Translations under genes and position numbers: made by a program | Notes under the pieces: model-generated | Database searches by the model: none | The model's input: the letters and a program-made list of their open reading frames with translations, nothing else | Told to the model about the DNA's origin: nothing | Source: Aptenodytes patagonicus | Taxonomy: Eukaryota; Chordata; Aves; Sphenisciformes; Spheniscidae | Assembly: GCF_965638725.1 (NCBI RefSeq) | Contig: NC_134963.1 | Location: 12,304,501 to 12,368,500, forward strand | Direction: 5' to 3' | Length of the DNA stretch: 64,000 bases | Shown here: positions 46,660 through 58,197 of the stretch, in pieces | How the letters are laid out: the number at the start of each line of letters is the position of its first letter | How positions within the stretch are numbered: the stretch's first letter is position 1

Positions 46660-47110
46660 GCCGCCTCCACACACCATCCCCCGGGAGCGCCCCTATCCCC
46701 TCACACCACCTCCCCGCGCCGGCCCCGCCCCCCCGCCGCCGCCGCCGCCGCTTGGCCCCGCCCTCCCGCCCGTCTCCCGCCCTCACGCGCGGGACGCCGC
46801 AGAGGACGCGGCGGCGGCGGCTCTGGAAGATGGCGGCGGCCGTAGCGCGGGGCGGCGTGGCCGCGCTGCGGCGGAGCAGGTACGAGCACGGCAGGCGGGA
46901 CGGCAGCGCGCTGCGCTGCGTCGTCCGGCGATGAGGGGGCTGGGGCTGTCCGGCTCCGGCAGAGCTGGGGGCGAAGCGGCAGCCGCTGTCTGACAGCCGG
47001 CACCCCGGGGGCGGGGGGCGTGAGGAGGAGCCGGGCGGCGGCCCGGCCTCCCCCGGCCCGGGGGCCGCGGCCGCCCCCTCCTCTCCGGCTGCCTCGTTCG
47101 GTGACGTTTC
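46660..47110. promoter_or_regulatory. PISD: CpG island, PISD promoter
   Basis: Very GC-rich and CpG-rich, with a (GCC)n run near 46736, GGGCGGGG boxes and no TATA box. It surrounds PISD coding exon 1 (46830-46879). Long open frames on both strands (such as minus 46701-47207) are GC shadows. Confidence 0.85.
46826..46837 (+). promoter_or_regulatory. PISD: TISU / YY1 element over the PISD start codon
   Basis: GAAGATGGCGGC matches the TISU consensus (SAASATGGCGGC) at 12 of 12 positions and contains the YY1 core AAGATGGCGGC. The ATG inside it is the PISD start. TISU elements direct accurate initiation from very short 5' UTRs and are enriched among mitochondrial genes, so the PISD mRNA leader is probably short. 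The motif is seen directly; the role is inferred. Confidence 0.8.
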
Positions 47111-50100
47111 CCTGCCGGGGTGAAAATGCGGTTGTTTCTGGTGCCTGGGCCCTGTCCCCTGGGCATGTGCAAGGAGTCTTGCCCTCGTTCTCCAAGCTGG
47201 AAAGCAAGATGAAGGTTTTACGTTTTTTAAGAAAGGAAAGCGTGTCGCCTTGTATAATTTTAACTCGGCCTCATAGTCTATAGTTGTCAGTGTCTAACTG
47301 TTTAGTAGAAATTGGTAGATGGGGGCAGCTACTGCCCCAAAGGTTAGGTAATCCCCGGGGGAGGACCGGCTGCGAGGAGAAGCAGCTCGTGGGGAGCCCG
47401 ACTGTCCTTTACAGGAGGTATTCTCTGAAAGCTTTTGATTTTCGTAACAATGAAACAGTTTTAAGAATACTGTTTCTAGGACACAATTTTGTGTTCTTAG
47501 AACACACAATCCCTTTACTCCACCTTCTCTCTCAAAACCTGGAGGAAACACCTCATGCACAGAGCGTGCCATTACCGTCTGGTCTCGGTGCCTGGCAGTG
47601 GAGTGTTGTCCTTCGTCCCGTGACGGCTGAAGTCACCGAGGGGCTGAAGGTAATGACGTGCGGAATCAAACTTCACAACTCAAAAGAGTTATAAAGCAGG
47701 TATGTTTATTACGGCGCCGGGTGCAAGGGGGATAGTTCCTCCTAGTTTGCACACCGTATGTTGCATCAACTGTCTCTTACATGGTTCTGCGGTGTACATA
47801 TTCGTTACCATAGGCTGGGTTAGTACAACTAGTTCTAAGAAAAGGCAGGGATATTTTATTTCCAGGAACCCATTATCATAGGCTCCCTCCTCCTGGCGCA
47901 CGCATACTGTCGTCTGGTGGTCGTCTATTGGGGTCTTTTGGAGGAAGATTCACAGTCGTCTTCACTGTGTACCTTCACCTCTGGCCCAGAATGCTGAGTT
48001 GGCTGAGCTTCAGACCGCAAGGCTGGTTTCAACCAGATGGTCGCTGAGTGTATACATTTAAGTTTCTGTTATCTACCCAACTTCTGTAACTTCTGCTAAC
48101 AATAGGGTTACAGTGTCTTTGCCAAACATTCTATTATGCTTGCAACAGCATCTATGCTATTGGAGTTACTAACTACAATAGTTTATGCTAATAATTAGCC
48201 ATTTGTTCCCTAATTCAGTAATGTGGGATCCTGGCAGTTCCTGCTCCAACAACCTCCCTTCCGGTGGCAGAAGCAGGAGGCCAGTGCTGTCCTACACACT
48301 TGTACCCATCAAGGTCAGGCTGTCAGGAGCAGGGAACGTGAAGCTGACAGTAAACTATTTAGTCTTCTCATCTTTACCTATTTTTAGACAGATTTCAGGG
48401 TAAGGAGGAGACTGGTTTTCCCATGTTGGACATCAAAAACAATTTTGTTAAGAGCTTAGGGTCTCTAATTAATTGTTGCGTCCTTCCTCTGTGATGGTCT
48501 GCCTCCTGAAGTACCAAGTCCCGGTATGCCCTGCCCTGCCGTGGCAACATGACCAGCTCCTGGATGCTCCTGAGAAGCCAACACAGCTAGTTTTGTCCTG
48601 GCTGTGCATTTTTTTTTTTTTTTTTTTTTTTTAGGTTATTATGTATCAAGACTAATATATGTCTTGAGAATACTAGTGCTTTAGGGTGTAGCTAAGTTTT
48701 AGTATTTTTTTCCCCCTGACTTTTTAGGGTTCTAAAACTTTTCTGGTAAATTTAAGTCTAATGCTAACTGGATTAGTTCTTAGCGTTTTTTTAATCCCTT
48801 AAAAGTAGCCCACAGGCTCCCAGCTTACTGATGGGCAAGTACTCCTTTTATCCCAGGTGTTTTAATATGTTGTAAAGCAGGCCTTGTAATACCGCAAATT
48901 AGTGTAGGTCTGGTGTATGACCCAAGCAGATCAAGTGACCTCATTGTTCATCATGAAATTACATCATGTTGCTAGGTAAAACATACAGGTTCTGCAGCAG
49001 TGTGGGACGCTTTTTCTGTCTTCCTAAGGAAATAATATCCTGGGAGATGATGCAGCAGTGTGGCATGTTTAGCATCTGGTTACAGGAATCTATGTTTTGG
49101 GGAGGCACCATCCTGTCACATTTGGGTTAATACAATGGTTTTAATAGAGACGATGAAGCTGAAGGGCAGAGTGAAATATTACTGACACCGTGTTATGGGG
49201 ATAATTGAAAACTAGCTATTTGTCCTTGGCTAACATTAAAACATTGTTAACAAGTGTCAACTAGTATCATTATGTGATTTCTAGACAAGAAATCTGCTAT
49301 TTGTAGACTTCTAAATAAAGAGATAATGTCTATATGTCAGTCAGTAGACACCCGAAATTAATTCTTAAAACTCTTAATAATCACTTCCTGGGATTGAATC
49401 ACCCTAAATGATGCAATAGCTTGTAAGCTAATGAAGTAATTCTGTACTCAGCATGTATCTGATCAAGAGCAGATGAAAGGTCAGAGGGCCAAATGAAGAC
49501 ATCCCAGCTGTGGCATTTGCATCCCAGGAATGAGCGGGCTGCACAAAGACCTGCCAGACCTGGTTCTTCCCAAGGGGCTGAGCCTGTGGGTGTGAGAACA
49601 CTGCCTCTCTCCTGCCCTGGCTTGGGCCTGTGATCCTGTCTGACGGCAGGATGTGGTGTTGCCGTGCCGTCTTCAAGTACTTGTCGAAACACGCTTATTT
49701 ACAGACTTTGAACAGGAGTAGTTCTTGTACAATTGGATGGATCCTTTTCAGATTTATTAGAAACAGGAAATTAAATATTATATATTAAACATATGAAAAA
49801 TCCTGGTTGGACCTTTTCCCTGTGTTGGCCAGTTATAAGGCTATTTTATGTGCTTTCAGAGTGGCAGATCCACTCGCATTACAGTTCACCAACATACAGA
49901 CTGGTAAGACAAATTCTAAAGAAGAGCTTCTGTGCCTGGCAGCTTTTTTACTTTTCCAGCTATACCAGTTGGTCTAATAAATGTCATTACTTCTTCATAG
50001 AATCCATAACTATTCTAGGTGGTACTCCTCCCCACCAGCATGGCGAGGAAGGAGATCATAGAATCATAGAATAGTTTGGGTTGGAAGGGACCTCTAAAGG

Positions 50101-53100
50101 TCATCTAGTCCAACCCCCCCGGCCAGGGGCAGGGACATCTTCAGCTAGATCAGGTTGCTCAGAGCCTATCTTCAGCTAGATCAGGTTGCTCAGAGCCCCG
50201 TCCAACCTGACCAAGGAGATATGTGAACCCAACTCTTAAGTGTCTCTTAAGATAGTTGCTGTTATAGGAAGTTCCTAAATGACACACCTGCATAGCAGCC
50301 TGGTGGAGATGCAATAATCCCAAGTGCTAATGATCATTACAAAATTTACCACTACATTTGCAAGCAGAGTTTGTTTTGATCAGTGTGACTGAATTCACCT
50401 TTGCCCATTATAAACATCACCTTTGGATGGAAGTAAATACGTTAGCCATGTTGTTACAGAAGGTTGTGATACTTGTGCTATGTACTTTACCTGTAAGTAG
50501 AGAAATCTTGTTTTAAACATTTTTGTTTTCCCCAGCAAAATACAAGTAATTTACTGACCTTAAAAGGAGTTGTTTGCGTGCTGTTGAATAAAATTGGTTT
50601 ATGTTAAACTGGAAGCAGATTTAGAGAGTAGTAACTCTCATCAGTTCTAGTATCACTTATTTAAAAAAAAAGAAAAAAGAAAAAAGTAACAGATTACTGA
50701 ACATGTAGGCAAGGCAGTGCATAAAACAAGATGAAATTTGATTATATTAGCTTGCTTTTTAAAAAAGAGTCAGATTGTATTCACAATCACAAACATTTTA
50801 GAACTCCAAACAGGCCAAGATGTGGTACATAATGATAACATGGCAATAGTCCTGTTCGGGCAACTAATTAAGATAAGCACATACAATACTCAGAAGAGTA
50901 TCACTATTACAATAGAATTAAGCTCAAGAGGAACATATGTCAATATTTGGTAAGAAAAAGAAAAGATAAAATAGATGCAACATTAAATAAATATCTGCAG
51001 GAGCAGTTGGATTGTCAGGGGGGTTTTTTTGGTTTTTTTAGGGAAGGAATAGGCCAGACTTTTCCCTCTGTTATTCACCTTCTGAATATAAGATTATCAC
51101 TACGTTAAACTGCTTACATTTGCATTATTAAACATTTGTACTTAAGCAACTGTTTCTCATTTGTTGTATTTGCAGTTTGCTGACTAGCTCTAACTTCCTT
51201 ATACACAAGAACCTGTGTGTTAGAACTGGAGTCCTGTGGAAGCATCCACCTTCTAGGACGTTTTTCAGTGGTAAGTGAAGGCTTGTATCTACCCAGTGTT
51301 TTTAAATTCAGGGTTACTGGAAGTTAGGCAAACTACAGTCACATATTGGTGAATATGAAGTTCTTGAGATTAAAGCAGAAGTGGGAGTCCAGCATCAGAG
51401 ACCTATTCAATTCATGGCGTTTCCAGAGACACAAGCGTGCAAATTACGCTTTACTCCTTTGGTGTTTTGTTTTCCAGAAAGTAAAAGAAGTGTATTTACC
51501 TATTTCAGAAGATTCCTTATGAGGTGTTATTCATTGTTTCTCAGCTATTTTGGAATACTTGGATAGCAAATGTAGCAATAAAAATAAATAGATAAAAAAC
51601 CCCAGAAGTAATTTCCTTTAACAAGAAGAGCATGTTAGACAAATAGCTTCCCTAGCCAAGGTCGAAAGCTTCTTTGTTCTTTTGGAGGTGCCATCCATTT
51701 GACAATGATTTTATAGGTATGAGGAGCCTTGCAGAGATGCAAATCTGGACAGCAGTTTAGATGCTATAGTATCCAGAGCAGTATCAGCTAAAACTGGAAA
51801 GGCAGAGCTGATCCCATCTGGGGGAACGTCACCCCCCAGATCAGGAGTACCTCCACTGGGGCTTATTAATAGGCCATGCAATTGTTTATTTTCTGGGGTT
51901 TTTTCCTCATTATTTTTGTTCACTCTCAACACTCAGTTATACCTGTGTGTGTTTATCAGAAAGTAACCGGCTTGCTTTGTCATTGTGACATCTGCTGCCC
52001 TAATGGTCTCTTTTAATGTACCCACCTTGAGGGTAGTTGCCTTTTTTGAAGCTTCTTTGATGCTTTGACAATCATCCTTTTCACTGGGATTATCGCTTCT
52101 GAAGAAACCTGTGTAACAGGGCCGGCAGAAAAGGAGCTAGGATAATAAAGTGAATGGCTGCTAAGTTTGTTTTCTCTCTCTCTTTTTTTTTTTTTTTTTT
52201 TCCTAAGGGAAATTTATATTGGGATCTGTTTCCATCTTCCTTGGCAATACATGTTTTTTGATGTTTGCTATTTAATTAATATGTTCAAACATTACGATAG
52301 CTGGGCATCTCTGCATCCTTCATACGTGCCTTATTGTATGTCAATACAATACAAATGCACCTTTCTCATATGACATCCATCTCGGCACACTAATGAATCA
52401 AGTTTTTCCCCTGTGAGCATTTTTGTACAACTTAATAACACACTGTAAACTAGGAGCTAGTCATTTAACCACAGTGTCATTTCCTTGGCTTCATCAGCCA
52501 AAATCCCTGTATGCAAAATGAGGGATTTCATGTTTCCCTGTACTCCCTACTCTCAGTAACTGAAGAAAGCAGAACATTCTGTAAAGCAAATTTAATCAGA
52601 TAGACTGTGATACTAATAACAGATGCTAGAGGAAGAAGGACTCTGGGGAAGAGCACATATAATGGAATCTCTTTACCTGTAGCTTTTAAACTTTTCCAAA
52701 CATCTAAAATTTTTCTAGTGAAGATGATCTCTGTATAGCAAATTAAAACCCATTAACCATAGGTTTATTTTTCTTAATTAACTTCTGCACATTACTTAGT
52801 TTTCTGAGGAGTCTACAGTTGAAAAATTACTTTTTTAAAGACACAGTACAGTTTAGCAGAGAGATTCATGTTAGGACTGTTTTTATATTAAAAAAAAAAA
52901 AACAAACCACTTTAATGAACTTGCTGAGCCAATAGTTCATGTACTTCCCACACCTACATTGTATCATTCTCCTTCATTTCAAAATTTGAAACTTTTTTAC
53001 ATCAGTTTAATGGTTTTGCCTGTCCTTCGACAATTTAAGTGTTGCGTTGCTCTAGAGTGTTTCTCGCAGGACAGCACAGCCAAGTAGCAGGCCAGGCATG

Positions 53101-56100
53101 CTTGTATCTCTTGCTGGACAATGTCATGAACGTGATGTGAAAGAGTCTGCATGGATGTTGGCTGAGAGATCTCTGTAATAGCATAGTCATGAATAATGAG
53201 CCTGACAGCTAAAATGACACCCATTGTCAACACGGAAAGCCAGTGAAATAATGTTAGATGTGAAGTGACTGACTGAGAAGGGCAACATCAAGCTTAATAG
53301 ATAATGGATAATAAGAAAGTAACGGCACATACCAGGTGGGAATTTGTTGAAAACTGTTTAACTGTATTACCTGCTTTGTAGTGCAACTCCTATCAGCTAT
53401 TCACCGTGAGAAGTCTGAGGAATTCAGACTTCAGTAGTTTAACAGGCCTGTAAGAAAGAAAACGTATAAGTATCCTTTTATATTTCAATCTGTACTTGTA
53501 ACTTTAATAAATCAGGAAATCGAAGTAGGTTTACATGAAATGTTTAAGACCTGATTAAAATGATGCTTGCACTTGGAGTTACTCTGGCTGGGTAATGCTG
53601 TGAAGATCAAATATTATTGTGTGTTTTCAATATTTGTTTGTGAACTTGTAGCATATGTGTTGTCATATATTAGTACAATAACTGCATATAGTCTTCAATT
53701 TTTGTTTCCTTGCCAGCTGAGGTATTGATCCTATTTTCTATAACCATTTCTTTGGGTTAACTTGCCTGTCCAAACCCTTTGTCTGTCGTGTCATATATGG
53801 ATATTTCATTATTGAAAGATACGTTTGCACAGATTAATAGAAACAGCAGCTCTTTGTTGTCTATAAATCAAAGTTAGTCCTTACAGAAAAAAAAGTATCT
53901 AGGAAGCTGACACACATAATGCAAAACTGTTGATCACATGGAAGAAAAGGTCATTTGAAGTTAGCTTTGAGTTTTGAACAAGTTAACTTTTTAGCCAGCC
54001 ATTTTCTAAACCATTGATATTTCAGATTCAAATTTGGATTTAAATCTAGATGACTTGCAAATGATGTCATTAGGAAGAGAAGATAACTCTTCTTCAGTTT
54101 TATCTCTACCCCTTATAATGGCCTCCTCTCAGTGTGTATCCTTTCCTAGAATAAATTCTTAATTTGGTCAGAGTAACAAAGCAATATTTGTATCATTGCA
54201 TCTGATTGCATAGACTAGGGCATGCCTTCGATTATGCAGTTTGCTTTCTCATCCTGCATTTTTTAACGTTTCTGAGGGAATGAGTCTTCTTCATCTGTTC
54301 CAGAGAAGGAAACGGTTACTTTCTTTTATTCTCATTTGCTGAATATACTCAATGTTTAAGAGAAATCTGAAACAGGTTAGCCTTATCTGTGAGGAGTTCA
54401 GGTTTAGGGTTCAAAGCATCTATAAGTATGTTATAGTATGTTAAAAGCCCTACACCTTTTTCCTCTTGTCCTGGACTTGTTTCTACTGGCTCATGTGCCA
54501 AGACATGAGCTTTCCTCATGTTCTCATGCTACTTGCCAGAGAGCTGCAGTGGTGTTAGTATCATTAGAGAACATGATGTTCAGCTGAAATCTCTAATCAG
54601 CGCCAACTGCCTGAACATGGTATTGTTGCCAGAATCAGTAACTAATCTTTTTGTTTTGGAATTTGTAAACTTGTGTGAATTTCATTCATATCTGAAAGGT
54701 GTGGAATTTTATTTTGTCAGGGCAAAAAAAAGCTTAACAACAGCGTGTTGGATTTGCCAATGATCAGGTTTTGGACACCAGTTACAGAAGTGCTGTTGCA
54801 TTAATGCTGGAGATGGGGAAAAGTCAACTCTTCATTTATCAGCAAATTAAATTGTGTTTGCTGTGGCTCGTGGAACACTAAATGGTTTGGTCTCTAGGAC
54901 AGGAGGAGAAACATTCATGTCGATGTAATCAATAGAGGCTCTTGAAGTGGAAGCAGCCTCTCCCTGGGTACAAACCAGAAAGAGCTGTTCCCGCTGGGGG
55001 GTTTTGGTTTGGGCATTTGCTAAGCTCTGGTGAAATAGCTGAGCAGCTTTGCTAACTTAGAACCAAAGATGTGGTGGGAAGGGAGTTAAAGGCTTTAGGG
55101 CTAAAGAGTATCATTGGTCTCTGTACAGACATTTCTGTTGAAATAGTGATGCAAAGTTGAAAGGTTGTAGAGTCTTTGTAAATTCAAAATAAATAAAAGA
55201 CTTTATTTATAAACATTTAGCTGTTCTAAATGATCCCTGTCCTTTATTGAGCATTGTTCTTTAGGGTAGAATATTTTCTAGAATCTTAACTGTAACTGTA
55301 GTGGCTGCCTTGTTTGTTTGTTGTTGTTTGTGGGTTTTTTTCCAGTAAGAATAAAACTGTTTTCATATTATGATGTATTTTAAGACATATAATTCAAACA
55401 GCGTTTTAAGTCACAGATGTAGGAAAGAAATGAGCAAAAATATTATTTTGGTAAAACAAAATGTGAGCAAGAATTACTTTTATTGGGCATTTTTTTTTCA
55501 GCATCACGGATGAAGAATAGCTGGATGCTTCTAATCACTCTACTACTTAGAACTAAAGCTTCCCAGATTGCTAAGCCATTATGCTTTGTCTCTATGCGTG
55601 CCTAGAAATAGATTCGGTGTTTACTGAATTCTTTTAGTTGTTAATGCATCCTTTCATAGTCAAACCCTAAGCCTGACATTGATGGAACAAGATATAGTCC
55701 ATTGTTTTTGATTCCGGCTCATCCATGTTAATGATTGTTGTGGAAATGACACCAATCAGTATCCGAGAATGAATTCCTTTGGGCATTTTCTCTGTCCGGT
55801 TGTTGCTGAGAACCTTTAAACTGACTAATACAGATAGAAGCAGCACAGTCTAATACTTACTTAGCCCATTATGCCTGAACATACTTGTTTTCTCTGAAGA
55901 TTTTGCAAGGGAAATGCTTCCCACCACTGTGATTGCCCTGTGCGGCTGTCCTGTTGCTTAGTGACAGTGCGGTGTACATGTATCTCACAGATGACATGCA
56001 AGGCTTGTGTTATGCAGGAGGAGCTTGGTAGTTCTCAGTATGAAATAGATGTAATACTAGATGTCATTTTTTTTTCCATGTGGTCACCTGTATTACAGCA

Positions 56101-56835
56101 GAAATGTGCCTATTATCCTGTTTACCAAACCTACGCTAAAGCAGGTCGTAATTTCCTTCCCTCTTCCAGTTAGCTGTACAATTTGGGGATTCCCTAACTA
56201 CAATGAAAGCTTTAATGGCTGAGAAGCATGAAGCGCCACAGTACTACAGATTTCCCCAGCAGCTGATTATTCTGTATAGTAACAACATAGAAGATCTCAT
56301 AGTTGGAAAGTATGATAGTGTTTTCAGGCAGCTCATTTTATATATTTCTCCATGGTGCTTTCAGGCAGCTCATTTTATATATTTTAGGGGGAAGAATGTT
56401 GGAGGGATGTGGGGTGGGGGCTAGGAGGATGAGGTTGAAAACACAGATGACCAGTTAGTGTTCGTCAGCTGAGTTTCAGTAACTTGGTAAGCTGCAGTAA
56501 CTGGAGTACTTAGGAGCATCTATGCATACCTTCTGTATCATAGATTTCTGATCACATTTTCATCACCTAAGCTGACATCCCTCACTGCACATCATAGCTT
56601 TTTCTTTACTGTGTAGTTACTCTCTTTCCTGAAGTCTGTTTTTTTTTTTTCTGTTGCAGACAGGAAGAAGCTTCATACTGCTCCGGTAGGGCAAGTCTTC
56701 CGCCTGCGCCCCTTCCATGTTCTGGTAGCTACAGGTGGGGGATATGCAGGATACAGAAAATATGAGGATTACAAGTTGGAACAGCTGGAGAAAAGGGGCA
56801 TAGAGGTGCCTGTGAAGCTTGCAAGTGAGTGGGAG
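46830..56835 (+). CDS. PISD: PISD, phosphatidylserine decarboxylase, exons 1-3 (partial)
   Basis: PISD converts phosphatidylserine to phosphatidylethanolamine at the mitochondrial inner membrane. Exons 46830-46879, 51176-51270 and 56660-56835 join in phase (50+95+176 nt) to give residues 1-107. Exon 1 reads [16 protein letters not shown], an Arg-containing, acid-free N terminus typical of a mitochondrial presequence. Exon 2 ends HPPSRTFFS. Exon 3 carries the recognisable family stretch: [16 protein letters not shown], then [20 protein letters not shown] (the transmembrane anchor region) and KLASEWE, where human has LAGHWE before VALYKSVP. That next exon and the LGST autocleavage site lie beyond the window. 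The start is fixed by the TISU element and the phase. PRR14L and PISD are on the same strand, as in human, but are separated here by the transferrin-like gene. Confidence 0.94.
47654..48397 (-). mobile_element. Probable solo LTR of an endogenous retrovirus
   Basis: Read on the minus strand, this block has LTR architecture: a long U3, a canonical AATAAA (plus-strand TTTATT at 47705-47710), then about 50 bases of U5 ending in CA at 47654. It lies in PISD intron 1. GGTAA is present directly left of the proposed end (47649-47653) and again one base off the right end (48399-48403), a possible 5-bp target duplication. No gag, pol or env remains, so it is a solo LTR. Ends and family are approximate. 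Confidence 0.6.
48609..48632. repeat. Poly(T) tract, 24 bases
   Basis: An uninterrupted T-run in PISD intron 1. It may be the tail of a degraded retrotransposed copy on the minus strand, but no body is recognisable. Confidence 0.9.
50055..50215 (-). mobile_element. CR1 retrotransposon 3' fragment with internal duplication
   Basis: ATCATAGAATCATAGAAT followed by GGTTGGAAGGGACCTCTAAA and CATCTAGTCCAACCCCCC is the reverse complement of the CR1 3' end. A 30-base unit (50137-50166) is repeated exactly at 50168-50197, a tandem duplication inside the element. It is a 5'-truncated copy in PISD intron 1. Confidence 0.93.
51271..56659 (+). other. PISD intron 2
   Basis: 5.4 kb of mostly AT-rich intron. 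It contains a poly(T) run near 52182-52201, a 9-bp-arm inverted repeat at 51816-51841, a 26-bp direct repeat (56322-56347 and 56359-56384) and an unexplained minus-strand open frame near 53.0-53.3 kb. No further coding exon is recognised. Confidence 0.55.
56322..56384. repeat. 26-bp direct repeat
   Basis: TTTCAGGCAGCTCATTTTAT plus ATATTT occurs at 56322-56347 and again at 56359-56384, with 11 bases between the copies. Confidence 0.85.
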
Positions 56836-57154
56836 GTAAGAAACCTGGGTCAATTTTGCTTCTGCCACGTTTGATGCAAAGCTCCTTTGCTTTCATTCCG
56901 ACAAGGGAATGTTTAATTTGTCTTCTACTGCCAATGCATTTTTGACAAACCATGGAACTAAAGTTTCTGTCACTTAAGTAACTATCACTTTGGCTGAAGT
57001 CAATTTAATGATACATTAGGAACTGCTGGCATCTCCTCCATCTTCTAGTATGGTTGACACTTTAATTTTTTAAATACTTGTCAAATAGGAGGTGGAGGGG
57101 ACAGTTGATCAAGTGGCTGTATTATGTATTTTGAATAAAAAGGTGCTTGGTAGG

Positions 57155-57775
57155 CATTGAATCATTCAGATGGAAGTCATGTAGTCCAACCTCCTGCTTA
57201 AAGCAGGGCCAACACTGATTTCAGACCAGGTTACTCAGGGCTTTGTCCACTTGGGTCTTAAAAATTTCCAAGGACAGAGATTCCACAGGGTCTCTGGGCA
57301 GCCTGTTCCAATGCTTAATCATCCTCGTAGTGAAAAATATTTTCCTTATATCCAGTTAGAACCTTCCCTGTTTCAATTTATGGCTGTTGTCTCTCCATCT
57401 CCCTCAGTAAAGAGCCCGGTTCCATCTTCTCAGTAACCTCTTCTTGGATGTTGGGAGGCTGTTGTTAGGTCCCTCCTAAGTCTTCTGCAGGCTCAGCAAG
57501 CCCAGTACCCTTAGCCCATCCTCACAGGCCATGTGCTGCAACCCTTTGGCCATGCTGCTGGCCCTTCACTGGACATGCTCAAGTCTGTCAACATCTTTCT
57601 TGATCCTAAGAAAACTGGACACAGTATTCCAGATGGGGTCTAACATGCACAAAGTAAAAGGGAATGACCTTCCCTTGGCTTCTGCTCCTCTATGCTGTTG
57701 GCCTTCATCACTGCCAAGGCATGGTGCAGGGTCATCTTCAGCCTACTGTCCACCTGCACTCCTGAGAGAGCTTAA
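57155..57775 (-). mobile_element. CR1 retrotransposon fragment, about 620 bp
   Basis: The plus strand reads as the reverse complement of an avian CR1 3' region. It begins with a degenerate GAATCATTCAGATGGAAGTC and TAGTCCAACCTCCTGCT, followed by GGGCAGCCTGTTCCAATGCT and TCACTGGACATGCTC and CTGGACACAGTATTCCAGAT. It is an older, diverged copy in PISD intron 3. Short open frames here are shadows. Confidence 0.9.
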
Positions 57776-58013
57776 GGCATCCATCTGCCGTAACTGACGG
57801 AGCTGTGGCTCTGCTTAGCACAACGCGTTTTCTCATTTTCCCCACCTTGCATTGCAGGGTAGCAAATTAAGCACGCTGTGCTATTTACAGAATTAAATAC
57901 AGAAATCAAAATAGGCAAGACCAAAATTACATATCATAAAATTAAAAAAACATTCAGTGCTGAGGTTTTTTTGTCCTAGTAGTTCTAGCCGTGGGTACAG
58001 CTTTTGCAGTAGT

Positions 58014-58197
58014 TCATAGAATCATAGAATCATTGAGGTTGGAAGAGACCTCTAAGATCATCGAGTCCAACCGTCGACCCAACACCACCATGCCCACTAA
58101 ACCATGTCCCTAAGCGCCTCATCTACACGTCTTTTAAATACCTCCAGGGATGGGGACTCCACCACTTCCCTGGGCAGCCTGTTCCAATGTTTAACCA
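58014..58197 (-). mobile_element. CR1 retrotransposon 3' fragment, about 185 bp
   Basis: TCATAGAATCATAGAATCAT, then GGTTGGAAGAGACCTCTAAG and ATCGAGTCCAACCGTCGACC, is a well-preserved CR1 3' end in reverse orientation, of a different subfamily from the copy at 50 kb. It is truncated after GCCTGTTCCAATGTTTAACC. Confidence 0.93.

Noticed and set aside
46099-46845. 248-aa and 131-aa plus-strand frames upstream of PISD
   Set aside because: They run through the 33-bp minisatellite. The 248-aa frame is out of phase with PISD, and the frame that is in phase stops at 46616 before the PISD ATG.
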